NCBI RefSeq assembly: GCF_004345365.1
Contig: NZ_SLVF01000002.1
Span: 434,001 to 498,000, forward strand
Reading direction: 5' to 3'
Origin: Kribbella sp. VKM Ac-2568
GTDB lineage: Bacteria; Actinomycetota; Actinomycetes; Propionibacteriales; Kribbellaceae
Length of the DNA: 64,000 nt
The notes beneath the pieces are model-generated. The model was not told the DNA's origin, did not search any database, and saw only the letters and a program-made list of their open reading frames with translations. This document shows, in pieces, positions 56,960 to 64,000 of the stretch. Each line of letters begins with the position of its first letter. Positions within the stretch are counted from its first letter, which is position 1. Position numbers and translations under genes: made by a program.

Positions 56960-57334
56960 ATGACTACGCTGCCTGTCGCCTACACCGCCGGCAAAGTCGT
57001 GCGCGACGACCGGGCCGCCGTCGACCTGATCGCCGAGGCGCACTACGAGCACCAGGCCGAATGGGTGCTGCTGCCGGTCGACCTGTTGCCACCCGACTTC
57101 TTCCGGCTCCAGACCGGTGTGGCCGGCGCGATCGCGCAGAAGTTCGTCAACTACCGGATGCACCTCGCGATCGTCGGAGACGTGTCGGCCCACGAGGACG
57201 TCAGCGAGGCGTTCCGCGACTGGGTCCGGGAGGCGAACGACGGCCGCAACCTCTGGTTCGTGCCTGATCTGGCGACCTTCGACGAGCGGCTAGATTCTCG
57301 GTATGGCGGAGGAAGTGTCGGCGCAGGCGCCTGA
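56960..57334 (+). CDS. DUF4180 protein
   Basis: 124 residues. LIAEAHYEHQAEWVLLPVDLLPPDFFRL, shortened here as the N-terminal half, and GVAGAIAQKFVNYRMHLAIVG with DLATFDERL match DUF4180. Function is unknown. It overlaps the next gene by about 32 bp. Transcription is predicted to start at the ATG itself: TACTTT (56948-56953) lies six bases upstream and no ribosome binding site is present. It is divergent from the HTH protein. Confidence 0.85.
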   Translation: MTTLPVAYTAGKVVRDDRAAVDLIAEAHYEHQAEWVLLPVDLLPPDFFRLQTGVAGAIAQKFVNYRMHLAIVGDVSAHEDVSEAFRDWVREANDGRNLWFVPDLATFDERLDSRYGGGSVGAGA

Positions 57335-58058
57335 GCTGGCCCGGCCCCACGTCATCAGGCAGGACTGGCGCGATCTTTCCTTCCTGCACTGGGCTGTCGA
57401 TCCCCAGGAGATCGCCCGGTTCTTCCCGCCCGGCACAGGGCCGGACACTTTCGACGGACTGACCTACGTCGGTCTGGTGCCGTTCAGGATGGTCGACAGT
57501 GGACTCCTGCAAGGACCGCCGGTCCCCTGGCTCGGCACGTTCCTGGAGACAAACATCCGGCTCTACTCGGTCGACACCACTGGTCGCCGGGGCGTGGTGT
57601 TCCTCAGCCTGGACGCCGATCGCGCGGCGGTGGTGGCGGCAGCCCGCAGTACCTTCGGGCTCCCCTACCGCTGGGCCCGGATGCGCCACGAGCAGCGAGG
57701 CGACCTTCACACCTACACGTCGACGCTGCGCTGGCCCGGTACGACCGCCAGCAGCACCGTCGTCACGCGGATAGGCCGCAGGCTGGAACCAGGGCCGCTC
57801 GAGCACTTCCTGACCGCCCGCTGGGGCCTGCACGTGGCCCGGGCACGCCGCACCTGGTACCTGCCGAACGAACACCCCGCCTGGGTACTGCGTGAGGCCG
57901 CGCTGGAGCGGTTCGAGGACAACGGCCTGCTCGCCTCTGTCGGACTGGGCGAGCTCAGCAAGCGCCCACCCGATCACCTGGCCTTCAGCGACGGCGTACC
58001 GGCCCGCTTCGGCCGCCCAACCCTCGCCTCGACGCCTAGACCACCGGTACTGCGCTGA
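57303..58058 (+). CDS. DUF2071 (YqjF-like) protein
   Basis: 251 residues. The start region WRDLSFLHWAVDPQEIARFF and GLVPFRMVDSGLL with ETNIRLYSVD and TWYLPNEHPAWVLREA fit DUF2071/YqjF. Function is unknown, with a predicted acetoacetate decarboxylase-like beta fold. It overlaps DUF4180 at its start and the barstar remnant at its end. Confidence 0.88.
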   Translation: MAEEVSAQAPELARPHVIRQDWRDLSFLHWAVDPQEIARFFPPGTGPDTFDGLTYVGLVPFRMVDSGLLQGPPVPWLGTFLETNIRLYSVDTTGRRGVVFLSLDADRAAVVAAARSTFGLPYRWARMRHEQRGDLHTYTSTLRWPGTTASSTVVTRIGRRLEPGPLEHFLTARWGLHVARARRTWYLPNEHPAWVLREAALERFEDNGLLASVGLGELSKRPPDHLAFSDGVPARFGRPTLASTPRPPVLR

Positions 58059-58464
58059 CGAGGTCCGGAACGTCGTTGGCTTCGCGGAGGAAGACTCGGA
58101 GCTGGCCTGACTCGCTGGCGTCCTCGGCGAAGATCTGGAAGGCCACGTCGACCGTCTCGTGGTCGTGGCCGAGCAATTCGCGCAAGCCGTCCCACAGCAC
58201 CACCTCTGGCTCGCCGGTGGACCTGTCGCTCAGCGAGTCGGCCAGAGCGTCCCAGTTCCGGTCGATCAAGCTCAGCGTCTACTGCGCTTCGTTGGGAAGA
58301 CCGGCCACGGCCACCACGACGAGGCCGCTGTCCGGGTCGGTGCTTGGCGCGCTGGTGGCCGGCTTACTGGCACTGCAGCCGAACAGTGCCGCGGCGAGGG
58401 TGATCACCAGCATCGCGATCACCACGGCGGCGATGATCCGCGCCACCTTCGGGTTGTTCATCAT
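58036..58464 (-). pseudogene. Collapsed secreted RNase-barstar locus (RNase N-terminus joined to barstar C-terminus)
   Basis: Starting at ATG 58464 (overlapping the thiE stop as ATGA), an N-terminal signal or lipoprotein-like segment ending LAAALFGCSAS leads into GLPNEAQ, a TAG stop (58279-58281), then in the same frame TLSLIDR. This is the pro/N-terminal part of guanyl-specific (Sa/barnase-type) RNases, where LPxEAxxTLxLIDRGGPFPY is usual. At 58258-58262 it switches to RNWDALADSLSDRS and VVLWDGLRELLG, the C-terminal half of barstar-type inhibitors. The RNase core and barstar N-terminal half are missing. A 61-residue exported peptide could still be made. Confidence 0.7.
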
Positions 58465-59126
58465 CCGGCACCTCGCAGCCGCCTGCTGAACTCCCCGGCC
58501 GCCGCTGCCGGGTCGTCCGCCTCGGTGATGGCCCGTACGACAACCACCCGCTCCGCGCCGGCCTCGATCACCTGGTCGAGCCGGCCGAGGTCGATCCCGC
58601 CGATGGCGAACCAGGGCTTCACCGGCTGCCGGCTGGCGGCGTACGAGACGAGTTCCAGGCCTGCGGCGCTCCGGCCGGGCTTGGTCGGGGTCTCCCAGGT
58701 CGGGCCGACACAGAAGTAGTCCGAGCCCTGCTCGGCGACAGCGGCGTTCACCTGGCTGAAGGTGTGGGTCGAGCGGCCGATCACCGGCTCGTGCCCGGTG
58801 ATCGCACGGGCGGCCTGGACCGGGAGGTCGCGCTGACCGAGGTGCAGCACATCGGCTCCTACGGTGAAGGCGATGTCGGCGCGGTCGTTGACGGCCAGGA
58901 GCTTGCCGTGGCGCTTGCAAGCGTCGGCGAACACCTCGAGCGCGGCCAGTTCGTCCGCTGCCTCGAGGTCCTTCTGGCGGAGTTGCACGATGTCGACGCC
59001 ACCGCTCAAAGCGGCATCGAGGAACTGCTCGAGGTCGGCCTGCTTCTCCCGTGCGTCAGTGCACAGGTAGAGCCGGGCGTCGGCCAGTCGGTCACGCAAT
59101 CCTGCGTCGGCGGTGTGCTCAGTCAC
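58461..59126 (-). CDS. thiE: Thiamine phosphate synthase
   Basis: 221 residues, GTG start. [53 protein letters not shown] and [20 protein letters not shown] are the TIM-barrel motifs binding HMP-PP and thiazole phosphate. It joins the two halves of thiamine. It is transcribed away from thiO. The 42-bp spacer is too short for a TPP riboswitch and none was found. Confidence 0.95.
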   Translation of the reverse strand: MTEHTADAGLRDRLADARLYLCTDAREKQADLEQFLDAALSGGVDIVQLRQKDLEAADELAALEVFADACKRHGKLLAVNDRADIAFTVGADVLHLGQRDLPVQAARAITGHEPVIGRSTHTFSQVNAAVAEQGSDYFCVGPTWETPTKPGRSAAGLELVSYAASRQPVKPWFAIGGIDLGRLDQVIEAGAERVVVVRAITEADDPAAAAGEFSRRLRGAG

Positions 59127-59156
59127 ACCGCCCAGCCTGCCATGGAAGACCGGCCG

Positions 59157-59162
59157 TACTGT
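59157..59162 (+). promoter_or_regulatory. Candidate -10 element of leaderless thiO
   Basis: TACTGT ends six bases before the thiO ATG, with no ribosome binding site between. No -35 match was found. Confidence 0.4.
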
Positions 59163-59168
59163 TGGCGC

Positions 59169-60368
59169 ATGGCTGAGAAATCCTCCGATGTCGTGATCAT
59201 CGGCGCCGGACTGATCGGTCTGGCCACCGCCTGGCGACTCGCGGCAGACGGTATCCAGGTGACGGTATGCGACCCGACACCCGGCAGTCAGACCTCCTCG
59301 GTCGCGGCCGGCATGCTCGCTCCCGTCACCGAGGTCGAGTACGGCGAGGACGCCCTGCTGGCGCTGAATCTGGCCGGCGTCGCGGCTTGGCCCTCCTTCG
59401 CGGAGGAGCTCGAAGCCCTGACCGGCCAGTCCGCCGGGCTCAACCGCACCGGCACCCTCTCAGTCGCGTACGACGTCGACGACGCGGCGGCACTCCATCG
59501 GCTCGCGGACTACCAGCGCCGGCTCGGACTCGACGTCGAGGAGCTCTCCGGCCGCGAAGCGCGCAAGCGGGAACCGCTACTGGCCGCAGGTGTCTCCGGT
59601 GGCGTCTGGGTGCCCGGCGACCACTCGGTGGACAACCGCCAGGCCGTGGCCACCCTCCTGCGCGCGACTGAGCTAGTAGGCGTCAACTTCATCCGCCAGC
59701 GAGTCGCCCGCGTCCTCACCTCCGGTACTGCGGCCGTCGGGGTGCAGTTGGAAGACGGCCAATCGCTGATGGCGGACCAGATCGTTGCAGCGGCTGGTCC
59801 CTGGTCGTCGCAGCTGGAAGGGATCCCGCAAGAGCTCCGCGTGCCGGTCCGGCCGCTCAAGGGCGAGATCCTGCGCCTGCGAGTACCCGAGGCATACCGT
59901 CCTGCCCTGCACCACACAGTGCGGGCGACCGCCCGAGGGTTCTCCGTCTACCTGGTACCCCGGCCGGGTGGCGAGCTCGTGGTCGGCGCCACCACGTCCG
60001 AGCTCGGCTACGACACCCGCGTCCTGGCCGGCGGGGTGTTCGCCCTGCTGCGTGATGCGCGGATGGTCCTGCCCATCACGGACGAGCTGGAACTCGTGGA
60101 GGCGGTGGCGGGCCTTCGCCCGGCCACACCGGACAACGCGCCGATCCTGGGCGACTCCGGGCTCGACGGTCTTCTGTGGGCCACCGGGCACTATCGCAAC
60201 GGAGTACTGCTGACTCCGATCACCGCCCAGTTGATAGCCGAAACCATTCGAACCGGGGCACTTCCAGAGTTGGCACAGCCGTTCCTGGCCGCCAGATTCG
60301 GTCCTGCCCAGCATGCGGATGCCCGGCGTGCGGACACCGGCGACGAGATGCCTAAGGTAGCCAAGTGA
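59169..60368 (+). CDS. thiO: Glycine oxidase ThiO
   Basis: 399 residues from ATG 59169. The FAD motif is [18 protein letters not shown], with [20 protein letters not shown] as the conserved substrate-domain entry, [20 protein letters not shown] and [13 protein letters not shown] [19 protein letters not shown] near the end. It oxidises glycine to dehydroglycine for thiazole synthesis. Its stop overlaps thiS (GTGA), and thiS-thiG follow. Confidence 0.94.
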   Translation: MAEKSSDVVIIGAGLIGLATAWRLAADGIQVTVCDPTPGSQTSSVAAGMLAPVTEVEYGEDALLALNLAGVAAWPSFAEELEALTGQSAGLNRTGTLSVAYDVDDAAALHRLADYQRRLGLDVEELSGREARKREPLLAAGVSGGVWVPGDHSVDNRQAVATLLRATELVGVNFIRQRVARVLTSGTAAVGVQLEDGQSLMADQIVAAAGPWSSQLEGIPQELRVPVRPLKGEILRLRVPEAYRPALHHTVRATARGFSVYLVPRPGGELVVGATTSELGYDTRVLAGGVFALLRDARMVLPITDELELVEAVAGLRPATPDNAPILGDSGLDGLLWATGHYRNGVLLTPITAQLIAETIRTGALPELAQPFLAARFGPAQHADARRADTGDEMPKVAK

Positions 60369-60583
60369 GTGAGGACAGCGGTGTGAACGTGCTCGTGAAC
60401 GGCAACAGCGAGCAGATCGCGGCAGGTACCACTGTTGCCGAGGTGGTCGACCGCTGGGCCCGCAGCCCGATCGGTGTGGCTGTCGCGGTGAACGAGGCGG
60501 TGGTGACCCGTGCCGACTGGACCGGGACCACGCTGGGCGAAGGCGACCGGGTGGAGATCCTCACCGCGGTCCAGGGCGGTTGA
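60365..60583 (+). CDS. thiS: Sulfur carrier protein ThiS
   Basis: 72 residues with the ubiquitin-like fold and the obligatory C-terminal Gly-Gly (ILTAVQGG) that is adenylated and converted to a thiocarboxylate. The GTG start overlaps thiO. It delivers sulfur to ThiG. Confidence 0.94.
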   Translation: MSEDSGVNVLVNGNSEQIAAGTTVAEVVDRWARSPIGVAVAVNEAVVTRADWTGTTLGEGDRVEILTAVQGG

Positions 60584-61369
<786 letters not shown>

Positions 61370-61532
61370 CCCGGTCCATCCCGGCCTCAGTTGCCCAGGG
61401 CACCAGTTGCCGGGAGCAAATGACTGGGCCGGAAGGCTCGCAGCTCAACGGTTTCCGCGCGCAGCCGAACGTCCAGCGCGCTGAGATTGTGAACCACAAC
61501 CGTGTAGTTCAGCGTTGAATTGTAAACATTGG

Positions 61533-61583
61533 ATCACAGCCGTAACAACTGACCCCCGCGCCCCTGTTGTCACATCTGTACCA
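61533..61583 (+). promoter_or_regulatory. Two MtrA-like boxes upstream of the LysM transglycosylase gene
   Basis: ATCACAGCCGTAACA (61533-61547) and GTCACATCTGTACCA (61569-61583) share the pattern RTCACA-N3-GTAMC-A, 36 bp apart. In actinobacteria the response regulator MtrA binds closely related sites (GTCACAgcgGTAAC) before wall-hydrolase and rpf genes. Binding is inferred. Confidence 0.55.
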
Positions 61584-61623
61584 CCACTTACCGTCAGGGG
61601 ACGTTCACACGGGGAGATGGATG

Positions 61624-62682
61624 ATGAGCTACACGGACGCCCGACCGCCCGAACCCGAGCACGACGTCCAGGACCACCAACCGCCCAGCCGACCTCGCAG
61701 TAGGCGCCGCACCGTCGTCCAGGTGCTGACCGGGATCGCGGTCCCGGTCATCGCCGCCGGAGTGATCACCGCCGGCTCGCCGGGCTTCGGCCACTACAAG
61801 GTGAAGAACGGTGACACGCTCAGCCACATCGCCGCGCGGTACGGCACGACCGTCAAGGCGCTGGTCGCGCTGAACAGCCTGCCCGGCAACGGCAACGCCA
61901 TCTTTGCCGGTGAGACGCTGAGGCTTCCGGGCAAGGCATCGAAGGGCAAGGCGAAGCCGACGACGGCCAAGCGCTCGCAGCTCGGCCGGGTCACCTACGT
62001 GGTCAAGCCGGGTGACACGATCAGCAAGGTCGCCAAGCGGTACAAGTGCTCCCAAGCCAACCTACTGGCGGCCAACGGGCTGAAGGCGACCGATCACATC
62101 TATGCGGGCAAGCCCTTGCAGGTGCCGGTCAAGCTCAAGCCGAAGCCGGTCACGAAGAGGCCGGTGGCCAAGAAGAAGTCAAAGGACAACACCTTCGCGG
62201 GCCGCACGTACGCCGACCACGTGGTCGCCGCGGCGAACCGGAACCGGGCCACGCTGAAGAAGCGGAAGCTGCCGACCCGCGGGCAGATGCGGACGCTGAT
62301 CATCTCCACCTCGAAGCGGTACGGCGTCGACCCGGAGCTCGCGTTGGCCATCTCGTGGCAGGAGTCCGGCTGGAAGCAGCGGGTGGTCTCCCCCGCCAAT
62401 GCCGTCGGAGCGATGCAGGTGATCCCGTCCACCGGCCAGTTCGCGTCCAGCATCGTCGGGCGCAGCCTCGACCTGCTGAAACCGCAGGACAACGTGACCG
62501 CCGGGGTCGTGCTGCTCAGCCGGCTGACCGCCGCGGCCAAGCTCGACATCGCCGTGGCCGGCTACTACCAGGGACTCGGCGGGGTCCGCCGTAACGGAAT
62601 GTACCCGGACACGAAGCTCTACGTGACGAACGTGCTGCGGCTCAAGGCGCAGCTCGAGAAGGGCTGGAATCCGGCCGCCTGA
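61624..62682 (+). CDS. LysM-containing lytic transglycosylase-like protein
   Basis: 352 residues from ATG 61624 (GGGGAG seven bases upstream; ATG 61621 is equally possible). A basic tail and signal-anchor helix (about 29-50, VVQVLTGIAVPVIAAGVI) are followed by two LysM repeats: HYKVKNGDTLSHIAARYG and TYVVKPGDTISKVAKRYK. A Lys/Pro linker leads to the SLT domain with the catalytic glutamate in ALAISWQESGWKQ, and GAMQVIPST and YYQGLGG. It binds and probably cleaves peptidoglycan outside the cell. Confidence 0.92.
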   Translation: MSYTDARPPEPEHDVQDHQPPSRPRSRRRTVVQVLTGIAVPVIAAGVITAGSPGFGHYKVKNGDTLSHIAARYGTTVKALVALNSLPGNGNAIFAGETLRLPGKASKGKAKPTTAKRSQLGRVTYVVKPGDTISKVAKRYKCSQANLLAANGLKATDHIYAGKPLQVPVKLKPKPVTKRPVAKKKSKDNTFAGRTYADHVVAAANRNRATLKKRKLPTRGQMRTLIISTSKRYGVDPELALAISWQESGWKQRVVSPANAVGAMQVIPSTGQFASSIVGRSLDLLKPQDNVTAGVVLLSRLTAAAKLDIAVAGYYQGLGGVRRNGMYPDTKLYVTNVLRLKAQLEKGWNPAA

Positions 62683-62793
62683 GCGTGTGATGCACCGTGA
62701 CCGAGGGTGGTCCCGGCGCGGCGACGAAGCCACCGCCTGACCCCTTATTTACACTCTCAGAGCAGACAGGCTTCGAGAGGCGGCTCACCGCAC

Positions 62794-64000
62794 GTGACGG
62801 ATGACGTAGACACCCAGGTCGGCGACCGCCTTGTCGGGCGAGTGCTCGACGGACGCTACCGCGTGGGTGCGCGCGTCGCCAAGGGCGGCATGGCGACCGT
62901 TTACGAGGCGCTGGACATGCGGCTGGACCGCCTCGTCGCGCTCAAGGTGATGCACCTCGGCCTCGGTGACGACGCCGAGTTCGGCCGCCGGTTCGTGGCC
63001 GAGGCCCGGGCGGCCGCGCGGCTGTCGCACCCGAACGTCGTCGCCGTGTTCGACCAGGGTGACGACAACGGGACGCTGTTCCTCGCGATGGAGTACGTGC
63101 CCGGTCGCACCCTGCGTGACGTCATCCGCCAGCAGGCTCCGCTGTCGCCCGCCCGGGCGCTGGCCCTGCTCGCGCCGGTGTTGTCGGCGCTGTCGGCCGC
63201 GCACGACGCGGGCATCGTGCACCGCGACATCAAGCCGGAGAACGTGCTGATCTCGAACGACGGCACCGTGAAGGTCGCCGACTTCGGGCTCGCCCGGGCC
63301 GTCACCACGACCGGCAACACGGCCACCCAGGGACTCCTGATGGGCACGGTGTCCTACCTGGCGCCCGAGCTCGTCACGGACGGCAGCGCGGACGCCCGCT
63401 CCGACGTGTACTCGGCCGGCATCCTGCTCTACGAGCTCCTCACCGGCAGCAAGCCGCACACCGGCGACACCCCGATCCAGGTCGCGTACGCGCACGTCCA
63501 CGCCGATGTGCCGCCGCCCTCGCAGCTCTGCCCGGGCATCCCGCCGTACGTCGACGCGCTGGTGCAGCGGGCTACCGCACGGGACCGGGATCTGCGGCCG
63601 GCGGACGCCCGGGTGTTCAGCCGCCAGGTGCACCGGGTCCGCAGCGCGCTCGAGGAAGGGCTGCCGGACGACCCGGAGCTCACCGGCGACCTGACCGTGC
63701 CGATCCAGCAGATGCGCCAGGACAACGGGTACGACGACGGCTACTCCCGCGACAACGGGTACTTCGATCCACCGCGCAACGACACCATCGTCGTACCGTT
63801 CGAGCCGCCCCAGCAGCCACAGCCGGCGACGCGGCTGAACCAGGGGCCGCCGCAGCGACCGCAGCCGCAGCGACGGCGGAAGGGCCGCGGGCTGATCGCG
63901 CTGATCGCCGTGCTGGCGCTCGCAATCGGCGTCGGCTCGGCCGCCTGGTACTACGGCGTCCACCGCTACACGTCTACCCCTGAACTGCTGAGGCTGACCG
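62794..64000 (+). CDS. PASTA-type transmembrane Ser/Thr protein kinase (Stk1/PknB-like), C-terminus cut
   Basis: 402 residues are visible from the GTG at 62794. The glycine loop VAKGGMATVYEALDMRLDR, the VALKVM lysine, the catalytic loop IVHRDIKPENVL (about 140-151), VADFGLARA and SYLAPELV are all intact, so the kinase should be active. The activation loop has several threonines (TTTGNTATQG). A Pro/Gln-rich juxtamembrane linker, a membrane helix (LIALIAVLALAIGVGSAAW) and the start of a PASTA-like segment (TPELLRLT) end the window. Position next to the metF-ids-HTH genes matches pknL of mycobacteria. Confidence 0.93.
   Translation, partial: MTDDVDTQVGDRLVGRVLDGRYRVGARVAKGGMATVYEALDMRLDRLVALKVMHLGLGDDAEFGRRFVAEARAAARLSHPNVVAVFDQGDDNGTLFLAMEYVPGRTLRDVIRQQAPLSPARALALLAPVLSALSAAHDAGIVHRDIKPENVLISNDGTVKVADFGLARAVTTTGNTATQGLLMGTVSYLAPELVTDGSADARSDVYSAGILLYELLTGSKPHTGDTPIQVAYAHVHADVPPPSQLCPGIPPYVDALVQRATARDRDLRPADARVFSRQVHRVRSALEEGLPDDPELTGDLTVPIQQMRQDNGYDDGYSRDNGYFDPPRNDTIVVPFEPPQQPQPATRLNQGPPQRPQPQRRRKGRGLIALIAVLALAIGVGSAAWYYGVHRYTSTPELLRLT

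Noticed and set aside
59127..59168. Possible TPP riboswitch between thiE and thiO
   Set aside because: Only 42 bp and none of the conserved TPP-aptamer blocks (such as CTGAGA) is present.
61370..61620. Possible ydaO (c-di-AMP) riboswitch before the LysM gene
   Set aside because: Expected for some actinobacterial wall genes, but the conserved aptamer blocks were not found; the MtrA-like boxes explain the region better.

Overview
This window is chromosomal DNA of a very GC-rich actinobacterium. The gene order, the DAP-type MurE motif, DivIVA, SepF, DUF3040, SAV_6107-type and PknL-region genes all fit that phylum. The overall look suggests Nocardioidaceae/Kribbellaceae (Kribbella-like), but this is a judgement from gene content and not proven. 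No tRNA, rRNA, CRISPR array, insertion sequence or prophage was seen. Most genes are ordinary core genes; the interest lies in their extensions, control sites and a few decayed loci.

Layout. 1-900: a cut-off VOC-family gene and a RibD_C/DHFR-like reductase. 0.9-10.5 kb, minus strand: DUF167, a DksA/TraR zinc-finger protein, lspA, an RluA-type pseudouridine synthase, a peptidase-E-like protein, dnaE and two membrane proteins. 10.6-13.9 kb, plus strand: an ileS T-box leader and ileS, ending at hairpins shared with divIVA. 14.2-35.6 kb, minus strand: a complete division and cell-wall (dcw) cluster, read mraZ-rsmH-ftsL-ftsI-murE-murF-mraY-murD-ftsW-murG-murC-ftsQ-ftsZ, then an S41 peptidase, pgeF, a YggS-type PLP protein, sepF, yggT and divIVA. 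Nearly every gene from rsmH to murC touches or overlaps its neighbour (ATGA, GTGA or TTGA). 35.8-40.4 kb, plus strand: a MoxR ATPase, DUF58 protein and transglutaminase operon.

40.4-54.4 kb is looser and more variable. It holds DUF3040, a methyltransferase, SAV_6107 HEPN and DUF6504 proteins, a SOS (LexA) box, a DM13 protein, DUF4037, YbaK, DUF1905, a nucleotidyltransferase with internal repeats, a large secreted amidase, a truncated DUF4126 fragment, an FAD oxidoreductase, a HelD-type helicase and SixA. Tandem repeats and a G-quadruplex-prone tract sit in its gaps. 54.4-64 kb recalls the mycobacterial metF-idsA2-Rv2175c-pknL region: metF, a polyprenyl synthetase, a small HTH protein, DUF4180 and DUF2071, the thiamine genes thiE/thiO/thiS/thiG, a LysM transglycosylase, and a PASTA-type Ser/Thr kinase cut by the window end.

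The genes form one theme: making peptidoglycan precursors, building and placing the septum, and sensing and remodelling the wall. The most notable observations are: (i) a collapsed secreted-RNase/barstar pair behind thiE; (ii) a four-copy, 10-bp-phased MraZ operator over the mraZ promoter, and a second 10-bp-phased GTGGT array between mraZ and rsmH; (iii) a 250-residue Arg/Lys/Pro repeat tail on FtsI facing acidic FtsZ and SepF; (iv) an IleRS with the swapped GxHH signature; (v) two MtrA-like boxes before the LysM transglycosylase; and (vi) a cluster of apparently leaderless genes.
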